This document shows, in pieces, positions 25,944 to 33,751 of a stretch of DNA of 64,000 nt (its first letter is position 1; each line of letters opens with the position of its first letter). The stretch comes from Candidatus Colivivens caballi (lineage in GTDB: Bacteria > Bacteroidota > Bacteroidia > Bacteroidales > Bacteroidaceae), in the NCBI GenBank assembly GCA_018065565.1, contig JAGHSZ010000022.1:21792-85791 (forward strand), in the 5' to 3' direction. The notes below the pieces were generated by a model. It was not told the origin of the DNA, made no database searches, and saw nothing but the letters and a program-made list of their open reading frames with translations. The position numbers and the translations under genes are program-made.

Positions 25944-28898
25944 TCAGAAGAGTGTTAGTTGGATTGGACCTTCATCGTGATAGTGAGGTGTGTCGGAGTC
26001 AGGGGTATCAGAGTCGTCGCTGGTGTCGCTGGTGTCAGGGGAGGCTGGGGCAGTGGTAGAACCTTCGGATGAATCCGAAGGCACAGTGGCGGCTTCTGAT
26101 TGGGCGGCTTCTGATTGGGCGGCGCTGTTAGGGGCAGCACTTGTAGGGGCACTGTCGCTGGTTTGTGCGTCATTACTGCCTATCGGGGCGTTGGCTGGCG
26201 CGTCGTCACTGCTTGCTGGTGTGCTTGCCGGTGCGTCATCACTGCCAACTGGGGTGTCAGTTGGCTCGCCGTTGTTGTCGGTGGGGGTGTCGTTGTTGTC
26301 ATTGGAATCGGACTCTGGGTCCTTGATTTCGGTGACGGTGTCGAGGGCATAGGTGGTGAGACGCTTGCCTTTGGCCTTGAAACCTTTGACTGCAATGAAT
26401 TCATCGACTCCAATCTCCATGGGACCACGGAAGGTGTCGGGTTCGAGGAATGTCAGTTCGAGGCGTGGTCGGGCTGTGTCGGTGAGGAAGATGAGGCTGG
26501 AACCTGCATTGTCGCCAAGGAAGTTCTGGTGCTTTGATGCCACCTCAATGCAGAAACGCTTGATGTATGGCATGTTCTGGTTGTCGGCATCCCACAGCAC
26601 TGCTGTCCACACCTTTTCTGCATCGAACTTTTCAATGCGCAGGATGTTCTGCTCGTAGTGGTTGTTGAGGTCGAAGTTGGAGGTGTAGAATTCACCGTTG
26701 TCGAGAATGACAAGTACGAGGTCTTCGCCGAGGAATTCACCAAGATACTTGCCGTGTCCTTCGTAGTTGAGGCGCTTCACGTCGTTGTCGAACCACACTT
26801 TGCGTCCGCCGAGGGTTGAACCTCCGTGTGATTTGAGACCGATGCGGAACACTTCGTACTTGGTCAGCACATTGCCTCGTGAGGCACGGCCCTTGACTGC
26901 AATCTCGCTGAAATCCTTGTCGTATGCCAGTTTCTTCAAGCTGAGTTGAGGTTTGAGTGTCACCTTGATGACTTCTGCCTCGCCGTTGGCATTTGATGTG
27001 AAATAGGTCACGCGTGACTTTGGAGTGCCCATCGTGAGGTCGTATTCGCGGTCGCGTGAAATTGATGTGACATTGAATCGCTTGATGTATGTCACTCCGC
27101 TCTTTCCGTCCTTGTAGCAGACATTGTAGATGGTGCGTGTGTCGTTTTTCTTAAACACGGCAACATGTATGATTTCGGTCTTGCGCTTTTCTGCCTTCGA
27201 CTTCTCGGTCTCGCCGACGAACACTTTTTCGGCTACTTTGACCACCTTGTATGTTCCGTCCTTGTAGAAGATGATTACATCGTCGATGTCGGAACAGATG
27301 CTGACGAACTCGTCCTTTTTCAGACCTGTGCCGATGAAACCATCGGTGCGGTTGATGTAGAGTTTCTGGTTGGCCTCTGCCACTGTGGCAGCCTCGATGG
27401 TGTCGAAGTTGCGTATCTCGGTGAGTCGTGGGTGTTCTGCTCCGTATTTGCTTTTGAGGTGTAAGAACCACTGTGCGGTGACTTCCACCAGGTTGTTGAG
27501 GTCGCGGTTGATGCGGTCGATGTCCTCACGGATGCGCACGATGAGTGCTTCGTTCTCTTCCTTGTTGAATTTCAGGATGCGTTTCATCCGGAGTTCAAGC
27601 AGGCGCAGAATGTCATCGTGAGTCACCTCGCGCACCATCTTTGGATAGAATGGTGCAAGGCGTTCGTCGATGTATGCGCAGGCAGCCTCGGTGCTTTCTG
27701 CGTTTTCGTATTGCTTTGCCTTGTAGATGCGTTCTTCGATGAAAATCTGTTCGAGCGAAGCAAAGTGCAGTTGCTCGAGCAGTTCGTCACGCTGAATTTC
27801 CAGTTCGCGCTGAATGAGGTGCTTTGTGTAGTCAACCGAGCGGCGGAGTACATCGCTGACTGTAAGGAACTGCGGCATGTCGTTGTCGATGACGCAGCAG
27901 TTTGGCGAAATGCTGATTTCGCAGTCGGTGAATGCGTAGAGAGCGTCGATGGTCTTGTCGGACGATACTCCCGGGGTGAGATGTACGAGGATTTCCACTT
28001 GGGCAGCGGTGTTGTCATCGACCTTTCTTGCCTTGATTTTACCTTTCTCAATGGCTTTGAGTATGGTGTCGATGAGGGTGGTTGCCGTCTTGCCGAATGG
28101 AATCTCACGGATGGCGAGTGTCTTGTTGTCGAGTTTCTCAATCTTGGCTCTGACGCGAATTGAACCTCCACGCTGTCCGTCGTTGTATTTTGCCACATCG
28201 ACCGAGCCGCCAGTCTGGAAGTCGGGGTAGAGCACAAATGGCTCGTTGTGCAGATAGCTGACTGCGGCATCGCAGAGCTCGTTGAAGTTGTGTGGCAGTA
28301 TCTTTGAACTCAGACCGACGGCAATGCCCTCGACTCCCTGTGCAAGGAGCAGAGGAAACTTCACTGGCAGCACGATTGGCTCCTTGTTGCGCCCGTCGTA
28401 CGACAGTTTCCATTCCGTGGTCTTCGGGTTGAACACCACCTCGTTGGCGAATTTTGACAAACGAGCCTCGATGTAACGGGCAGCAGCGGCATCGTCACCC
28501 GTCAGTATGTTTCCCCAGTTACCCTGGCAGTCGATGAGCAGGTCCTTCTGTCCGAGCTGCACCAATGCATCCTTGATGCTGGCATCGCCGTGTGGGTGGA
28601 ACTGCATGGTGTGACCGACGATGTTTGCCACCTTGTTGTAGCGTCCGTCGTCCATTCGTTTCATGGAATGCAGAATGCGTCGCTGCACCGGTTTGAGTCC
28701 GTCCATGATGTGAGGGACGGCACGCTCCAATATCACATAAGAGGCATAGTCCAGAAACCAGTTCTGATACATGCCGCTGAGGTGATGCGTGATGCCGTCG
28801 GTCATGGTGGCTGGGTTGTAGTCGGAATGGGGAGCACCGAAGTCGCTTCCCCCCTCGATGTTCTCTTCAATAGGTTCGTTTATGTCTTTTTCGTCCAT
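25944..28898 (-). CDS. parC: DNA topoisomerase IV subunit A with long acidic tail
   Basis: A 984-residue subunit that cuts and rejoins DNA to decatenate chromosomes. The ATG at 28898 (MDEKDINEP) is chosen; an upstream TTG lies inside the promoter. The resistance-determining stretch HPHGDAS is at 101-107 with Ser107, the catalytic Tyr is 142 in AARYIEARL, and the C-terminal beta-pinwheel follows. From about residue 855 comes a disordered tail of some 130 residues made of short repeats of Ser, Asp, Ala, Pro and Thr (SDDAPASTPA, SDDAPANAPI), ending in EGPIQLTLF. The last five residues match a beta-clamp-binding motif. The partner parE is not in the window. Confidence 0.95.
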   Translation of the reverse strand: MDEKDINEPIEENIEGGSDFGAPHSDYNPATMTDGITHHLSGMYQNWFLDYASYVILERAVPHIMDGLKPVQRRILHSMKRMDDGRYNKVANIVGHTMQFHPHGDASIKDALVQLGQKDLLIDCQGNWGNILTGDDAAAARYIEARLSKFANEVVFNPKTTEWKLSYDGRNKEPIVLPVKFPLLLAQGVEGIAVGLSSKILPHNFNELCDAAVSYLHNEPFVLYPDFQTGGSVDVAKYNDGQRGGSIRVRAKIEKLDNKTLAIREIPFGKTATTLIDTILKAIEKGKIKARKVDDNTAAQVEILVHLTPGVSSDKTIDALYAFTDCEISISPNCCVIDNDMPQFLTVSDVLRRSVDYTKHLIQRELEIQRDELLEQLHFASLEQIFIEERIYKAKQYENAESTEAACAYIDERLAPFYPKMVREVTHDDILRLLELRMKRILKFNKEENEALIVRIREDIDRINRDLNNLVEVTAQWFLHLKSKYGAEHPRLTEIRNFDTIEAATVAEANQKLYINRTDGFIGTGLKKDEFVSICSDIDDVIIFYKDGTYKVVKVAEKVFVGETEKSKAEKRKTEIIHVAVFKKNDTRTIYNVCYKDGKSGVTYIKRFNVTSISRDREYDLTMGTPKSRVTYFTSNANGEAEVIKVTLKPQLSLKKLAYDKDFSEIAVKGRASRGNVLTKYEVFRIGLKSHGGSTLGGRKVWFDNDVKRLNYEGHGKYLGEFLGEDLVLVILDNGEFYTSNFDLNNHYEQNILRIEKFDAEKVWTAVLWDADNQNMPYIKRFCIEVASKHQNFLGDNAGSSLIFLTDTARPRLELTFLEPDTFRGPMEIGVDEFIAVKGFKAKGKRLTTYALDTVTEIKDPESDSNDNNDTPTDNNGEPTDTPVGSDDAPASTPASSDDAPANAPIGSNDAQTSDSAPTSAAPNSAAQSEAAQSEAATVPSDSSEGSTTAPASPDTSDTSDDSDTPDSDTPHYHDEGPIQLTLF

Positions 28899-28916
28899 AT
28901 TTATGCAATTTGCTGA

Positions 28917-28947
28917 CAAAGGTACAAAAAAAACGGATAATTCCCAA
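28917..28947 (-). promoter_or_regulatory. Bacteroides-type promoter for parC
   Basis: On the minus strand TTG (28945-28947), a 20-nt spacer and TACCTTTG (28917-28924), 19 nt before the start codon. Confidence 0.7.
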
Positions 28948-29020
28948 TTGTTTATGCGATAATTAGCAACTTACACACCGATTATGCCGGCACTTGACGG
29001 CTTTTATAAATAATTTTTCT

Positions 29021-29028
29021 TACCTTTG
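29021..29028 (+). promoter_or_regulatory. Candidate -7 element for the GH28 gene
   Basis: TACCTTTG followed by GCGCATC, 162 nt before the GH28 start; the 7-nt array lies between them, so it would be the 5' leader of the mRNA. Confidence 0.6.
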
Positions 29029-29040
29029 CGCATCTAACAT

Positions 29041-29173
29041 TAGAGATTAGGGCTTGGAGTTGAGAGCTTAGAGCTTAGAGTTGAGAGATTAGTGTTTAGA
29101 GTTCAGAGGTTGGAGTCCTCTCCACTGTCATCTCTCCACTTTTCACTCTCATATCTCATATCTCCACTAATAG
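29041..29173. repeat. 7-nt tandem array, 19 units, in the GH28 leader
   Basis: Nineteen units in exact 7-nt register. Units 1-11 are TAGAGAT/TAGAGTT-like; from 29118 they switch to the complementary sense (CTCTCCA, CTCTCAT, ATCTCAT). The two arms can pair with each other, giving a potential long imperfect hairpin in the 5' untranslated region. Confidence 0.9.
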
Positions 29174-29189
29174 AAATACAGTAAACCAA

Positions 29190-30542
29190 ATGTTTGTTAT
29201 GACAAGACTTCTATTCCTGCTTATGCCATTGCTTATGGCATTTCAGATGGTTAATGCCAAAGCCAAGGCTGACTGCTGGCCTGACGGCACACCGATTGAT
29301 CAGTGGTTCAGCGACATCACACCGGTCGATGTGGCTTCGCTCGGAAAGCAGTATCGTGTGACCGACTACGGAGTACTCAACGACGGGAAGGTGCACACCC
29401 GGGAATTGCAGACACTTATCGACCGTGTGGCATCCGAGGGTGGCGGCGTGATAGTTGTGCCGGGAGGTACATACATCACCGGAGCCGTCTTTTTCCGCCA
29501 GGGCACTCACCTGCACCTTGAGGCTGGTGCAGTGCTGATGGGCAGCAACAACATTGCCGACTACCCCGTGATGAAGACACGCATCGAGGGGGAGACCTGC
29601 AAATACTATCCTGCCACTGTAAATGCCGACGGACTTGATGGGTTCACCATCACTGGACGGGGGACGATTGATGGCAATGGACTGAACTACTGGCGTGCAT
29701 TCTGGCAGCGTCGTGAATGGAATCCGCAGTGTACGAACAAGGACGAGCAGCGTCCACGCCTGCTCTACATCTCCAACTCGAAGAACATCCGTGTGGAGGG
29801 AGTGACCATACAGAACAGCCCGTTCTGGTCAACACATATTTATAACAGTTCGAATGTGAAGTTTCTCCGTCTCCGCATCTATGCTCCCGCAAAGCCTGTC
29901 AAGGCTCCGAGCAGCGATGCAGTTGACATTGATGCCTGTCACGATGTGCTGGTCAAGGACTGCTATATGTCGGTCAACGATGATGCCGTGGCATTGAAGG
30001 GCGGTAAGGGACCGTGGGCTGACGACCCCTCAAAGACTGAGGGAAACGGTGGCAACGAGCGCATCATCATTGAGGACTGTGAATACGGATTCTGCCATTC
30101 ATGCCTCACATGTGGCAGCGAATCAATCTACGACCACAATATCGTGCTGCGCCGAATCCGGGTGACTGATGCCACCAACATCCTCTGGCTCAAAATGCGT
30201 CCCGACACTCCGCAGCACTATGAGTACATCACGGTGGAGGACATCACTGGCAACGGCAAGAACTTCCTGCTGGTACGCCCATGGACACAGTTCTATGACT
30301 TGAAAGACCGCAAAGACCCACCGATGTCGTACAGCAACAACATCGTGATGCGCCGCATCAACTTCGACTGTGATGTGTTCTTCAATGTTGCCCCTCAGCC
30401 CGACCAGTATCGTCTCAGCGACTTCACTTTCCAGGACCTCGTAATCACTACGCGCCGCCCCGACTTCCATCCTGAATATGTTGATGGATTCAAGGTGGAA
30501 AAGGTCTCGGTCAATGGGGAATTGCTGAACGAGCGGAGATAA
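29190..30542 (+). CDS. Glycoside hydrolase family 28 (polygalacturonase-like)
   Basis: A 450-residue secreted enzyme with signal peptide (ends VNAKA) and the parallel beta-helix of GH28, which hydrolyses galacturonan or rhamnogalacturonan in pectin. Motifs: YGVLNDGKVHT, GGGVIVVPGGTYITG, GTIDGNGLNYW, then VNDDAVALKGG with the paired Asp, CHSCLTCGSES in place of GHG-GS, and LWLKMRPDT in place of RIKT. Start could be 29190 or 29199. It stands alone on the plus strand at the head of the pectin cluster. Confidence 0.9.
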   Translation: MFVMTRLLFLLMPLLMAFQMVNAKAKADCWPDGTPIDQWFSDITPVDVASLGKQYRVTDYGVLNDGKVHTRELQTLIDRVASEGGGVIVVPGGTYITGAVFFRQGTHLHLEAGAVLMGSNNIADYPVMKTRIEGETCKYYPATVNADGLDGFTITGRGTIDGNGLNYWRAFWQRREWNPQCTNKDEQRPRLLYISNSKNIRVEGVTIQNSPFWSTHIYNSSNVKFLRLRIYAPAKPVKAPSSDAVDIDACHDVLVKDCYMSVNDDAVALKGGKGPWADDPSKTEGNGGNERIIIEDCEYGFCHSCLTCGSESIYDHNIVLRRIRVTDATNILWLKMRPDTPQHYEYITVEDITGNGKNFLLVRPWTQFYDLKDRKDPPMSYSNNIVMRRINFDCDVFFNVAPQPDQYRLSDFTFQDLVITTRRPDFHPEYVDGFKVEKVSVNGELLNERR

Positions 30543-30548
30543 ATACCT

Positions 30549-30855
30549 TAACGAGCGCTCGTAAATGTTCTCACGAGCGCTCGATAATTATAAAAAGGTG
30601 TACACCTTTTCTGATTTAGGTGTACACCTTCTTTCGGTTTGGTGTACACCTTTTTGAATTTTGGTGTACACCTTTTATATATTATCCACCGCACGATTGA
30701 CAATTATCGACCGTACGATAAAGAATTTATGACCGCACGATGATGTATTCATCACTGCATGACGATGCATTTCGTTGCTGTTTGACAATGATTTAACACA
30801 GTATGTCAGGCTTTTCATTACACTATGCCAAGCATTTCATTGCCGTGAGTCAGTG
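30549..30855. repeat. 22-nt periodic palindrome array, locus B
   Basis: CGAGCGCTCG centres at 30556.5 and 30578.5, GGTGTACACC at 30601.5, 30623.5, 30645.5 and 30667.5, then CCACCGCACG, CGACCGTACG, TGACCGCACG and TCACTGCATG centred near 30690.5, 30712.5, 30734.5 and 30756.5. Two 1-nt slips occur at the word-class boundaries. Weaker 22-nt units (GCTTTTCATT..., GCATTTCATT...) continue to about 30855. It fills the convergent gap between the GH28 and GH78 stops; I see no gene or clear terminator there. Confidence 0.9.
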
Positions 30856-30867
30856 CTTTGGTGCGTG

Positions 30868-33639
30868 TTATTCAAATGTCCAGTGTCCACAGGTCAGTTC
30901 CACTTCTTTTGTGGAGCCGTCGGGCTGTGGGTGGTAGAATGTGGCAGTGGCATTGAACGGAACGATGATGTCGTAGGTGAGTTTGTCGTTCTTGTCGCGC
31001 CTCCATTCCATGCTGACGCGCCCGTATGGAGTGATTGTTGCAGCGCTTGCCCAGTCGATGCGGTGCTGTCCTTCTGGGAACGAGGTACGGGTGTCGGGCT
31101 GTGGACGCAGAAGGATGTGGCTGAAACCTGGACGGGTGTAGTCGATGTCGATGCCGAGCATGTTGCGGTACATCCATTCGCCTACAACTCCGTAGGCATA
31201 GTGGTTGAAGGAATTCATGCTTCCTCCGTGCTGGTTGAAACCGCCCTCCTTCGTGTATGAATCCCAGCGTTCCCACATGGTGGTAGCACCGAGGTCAACG
31301 CTGTAAAGCCACGACGGATTGCTGCGCTGTTGAAGCAGGTCGTATGCAAGGTCGGCCATGTCGTATTCGCTGAGAGTCTGCATCAGTATGGCAGTACCGA
31401 CAAATCCGGTGCTGAGTCTGTAACCGTTGCTGACAATCTTGTCGCGAAGCATCTGTTTCACTTCGTTGTATTGTTCGTCCGTTTCCAGCATGTTGTAGTG
31501 CAGTGCCATGAGGCATGCTGTCTGTGTGGTGATGGTGAGGTGCCCGTCAGGCATGAAACGGCGACGGAACTCTTTGCGTATTTCGCTGGCGAGGGTGCTG
31601 TACTGGTCAGGCTCGTTCTCTTTTCCGAGTGCGATTGATATCTGTGACATGAGGTCTGCCACATGGGCATAATAGCAGACGCTGATGTATCGGGCTTCGG
31701 TGTCTTCGTATGCAAGCCAGTCGCCATACTTTGTTCCCGAACCATTGTAGTACCATTGCTCGTCGTTGAGCGATTGGAGGTAGGACATGTAGAGTTGCAT
31801 GGATTCGTAGTTCTGGTCGAGGATGTCGGTGTTGCCGTACATCTGATAGACAATCCACGGAACGATGATACCTGCATCGCCCCATGCTGCGTTGGCATGG
31901 TCGGATGCATAGTGGGCAAATGGGGCTGTGTCGGGATAGCCTCCGTCCTCAAACTGACTGTTGCGCAGGTCGGTCATCCACTTCTCATAGAAAGCCCGCA
32001 TGTCGGCGTTGTAGCACGCTGTGCGGCTGAATATCTGTGCGTCGCCAGTCCATCCCATGCGCTCGTCGCGTTGTGGACAGTCGGTCGGCACACTGAGGAA
32101 GTTGCCTCGCTGACTCCATCGGATGTTGTTGTAGAGTGCGTTGATGGATGAGTCGCTACACTGGAATTCACCATATTCGTTGATGTCGGAACCCACGACA
32201 GTTCCATTGACGGAGTTGAGGGTGATGTCGGCGTCGGCATACATCTTCACATAGCGGAATCCCATAAAGGTGGATGATGGATGATACTGCTCACCCTTTG
32301 CGCTGCCGGCAAGGGTATAGCGGACTGTGGCCTTTGCACTTCGCAGATTCTGGAAATATGGACTTCCGGCAGGTCCGTCGTTCAGTCGGCTGGCATCACC
32401 ATTGTCGTTGAGCATTTCGGCAAAACGGCATGTGACATGGGTGCCTCTGTCGCCTATGATGTTGAGGTCAATCCATCCCACCATGTTCTGCCCCATGTCG
32501 ATAATCAGTGTGTCGCCCTTGTCGATGTGCATCTGGCGCAGACTGGTCACAGTTTTCAGCGTGTCGATGGCTCCGTATGTCGTGCCGGTATGCTTTATTT
32601 TGTTGTAGATGACTGCTGTGCGTGGCTGACGCTCGTACTGAGGCTTCACCCTGACTGCTGGACCTTGCATCGCAATGACATTGCCATGATAGTCGTTGCA
32701 GATGCTGACGGGATGCCAACGCCACAGGTTCTGGTTGGTGCGTGTTGCGTCGTATTCTTCTCCATTGTAGATGTCGGCAGAGCGCAGTGGTCCGTCGGTG
32801 GTGTATTGCCATGTGCGGTCGGTCACAATGCTGTCGAGAGTGCTGTCATTGTACATGACCATGACCTTCATCATGACTTCCTTCTGTGTCTTTCCGTAGA
32901 TGTCGCGGGCAATGCTGCCGTTCCACCATCCGCTCGACATCTGTATGTCGATGCTGTTGTCGCCTTTGCGGATATAGTCAGTGAGGTCGAATGTCATGTA
33001 TGGCACCTCTTTGCGAAATTCAGTCCATCCGGCTTTGAGTTCATCATACACTGTCTGTCCGTCGGTGCCTTCGGTGCCCACACGCTTGCCATTGACATTG
33101 AGGTCGAATGTGCCGAGAGCACTGACATAGCCACGGGCATTGAGTATCTTCTTCTTTGCCACCTTGAACGACTTGTGGAAAAGTGGGGCTTCGGAACTTT
33201 TTACTGTTGGTTCAGCACCAATCCACTGGGCGTTGCTCCATCCTGTGCCGTTGAGGCCCGTGATGAACCATGCCGGCTTGGATATGACCATACGGCCTTT
33301 GTTGTCGCGAATCTCGACTCTCCAATAGTATTTTGTTCCAACACCTTCGAGCATTGGTGCGTTGATTTCCGACAAGTTTGACTTTTGCTGCTTTGAGTTC
33401 CACACGCGTTTGCTGCACAGGGCGTTGGTGTAGATCTGTACACGGAATGTGGTCTGTTCCACATCTTTCATGTCGCCGTCCGACACCGTCCAACTGAACA
33501 GTGGCTGCTCATTGTCCACACCGATTGGATTGACAAGACCATTGACGCGCAGGTTGGTTACCTTCAATGCTGAGAATGCTGGTGCTGCCACGATGAGCAT
33601 CAGCATGAGATAGATAGTTTTAATAGTTTTTGTTTTCAT
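30868..33639 (-). CDS. Alpha-L-rhamnosidase (GH78)
   Basis: A 923-residue secreted enzyme (signal ending APAFS) removing terminal rhamnose from rhamnogalacturonan or related glycans. The order is N-terminal beta-sandwiches (VNPIGVDNEQPLFSW; FHKSFKVAKKKI), the (alpha/alpha)6 barrel with the family signature CPQRDERMGWTGDAQIF and GGYPDTAPF, and a C-terminal beta domain (GATTMWERWDSY, SFNHYAYGVVGEW). It is the last gene of the leftward PL11 operon, 112 nt after the preceding gene. Confidence 0.95.
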   Translation of the reverse strand: MKTKTIKTIYLMLMLIVAAPAFSALKVTNLRVNGLVNPIGVDNEQPLFSWTVSDGDMKDVEQTTFRVQIYTNALCSKRVWNSKQQKSNLSEINAPMLEGVGTKYYWRVEIRDNKGRMVISKPAWFITGLNGTGWSNAQWIGAEPTVKSSEAPLFHKSFKVAKKKILNARGYVSALGTFDLNVNGKRVGTEGTDGQTVYDELKAGWTEFRKEVPYMTFDLTDYIRKGDNSIDIQMSSGWWNGSIARDIYGKTQKEVMMKVMVMYNDSTLDSIVTDRTWQYTTDGPLRSADIYNGEEYDATRTNQNLWRWHPVSICNDYHGNVIAMQGPAVRVKPQYERQPRTAVIYNKIKHTGTTYGAIDTLKTVTSLRQMHIDKGDTLIIDMGQNMVGWIDLNIIGDRGTHVTCRFAEMLNDNGDASRLNDGPAGSPYFQNLRSAKATVRYTLAGSAKGEQYHPSSTFMGFRYVKMYADADITLNSVNGTVVGSDINEYGEFQCSDSSINALYNNIRWSQRGNFLSVPTDCPQRDERMGWTGDAQIFSRTACYNADMRAFYEKWMTDLRNSQFEDGGYPDTAPFAHYASDHANAAWGDAGIIVPWIVYQMYGNTDILDQNYESMQLYMSYLQSLNDEQWYYNGSGTKYGDWLAYEDTEARYISVCYYAHVADLMSQISIALGKENEPDQYSTLASEIRKEFRRRFMPDGHLTITTQTACLMALHYNMLETDEQYNEVKQMLRDKIVSNGYRLSTGFVGTAILMQTLSEYDMADLAYDLLQQRSNPSWLYSVDLGATTMWERWDSYTKEGGFNQHGGSMNSFNHYAYGVVGEWMYRNMLGIDIDYTRPGFSHILLRPQPDTRTSFPEGQHRIDWASAATITPYGRVSMEWRRDKNDKLTYDIIVPFNATATFYHPQPDGSTKEVELTCGHWTFE

Positions 33640-33751
33640 TGATTTAGTTTGTATTTCCGTATAATGGAATTGGTGTGTTAGATAGATTCATTTTATGTTA
33701 TGCTTCTTATTCGGCTTTTTGACTGTCTGCCTGATAAGCATCAAGTGCTGG

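Noticed and set aside
25944..28898. Gyrase subunit A rather than topoisomerase IV
   Set aside because: Overall sequence and the diverged C-terminal pinwheel fit Bacteroidetes ParC, and the usual GyrA box (QRRGGKG) is not seen; GQRGGSI near residue 250 is not that box.
28896..28919. TTG start for parC upstream of the ATG
   Set aside because: It overlaps the -7 promoter element, so it would not be in the transcript.
32281..33381. Long plus-strand frame opposite the GH78 gene
   Set aside because: It is a shadow of a well-supported rhamnosidase gene on the other strand, with no signal, motif or start site of its own.
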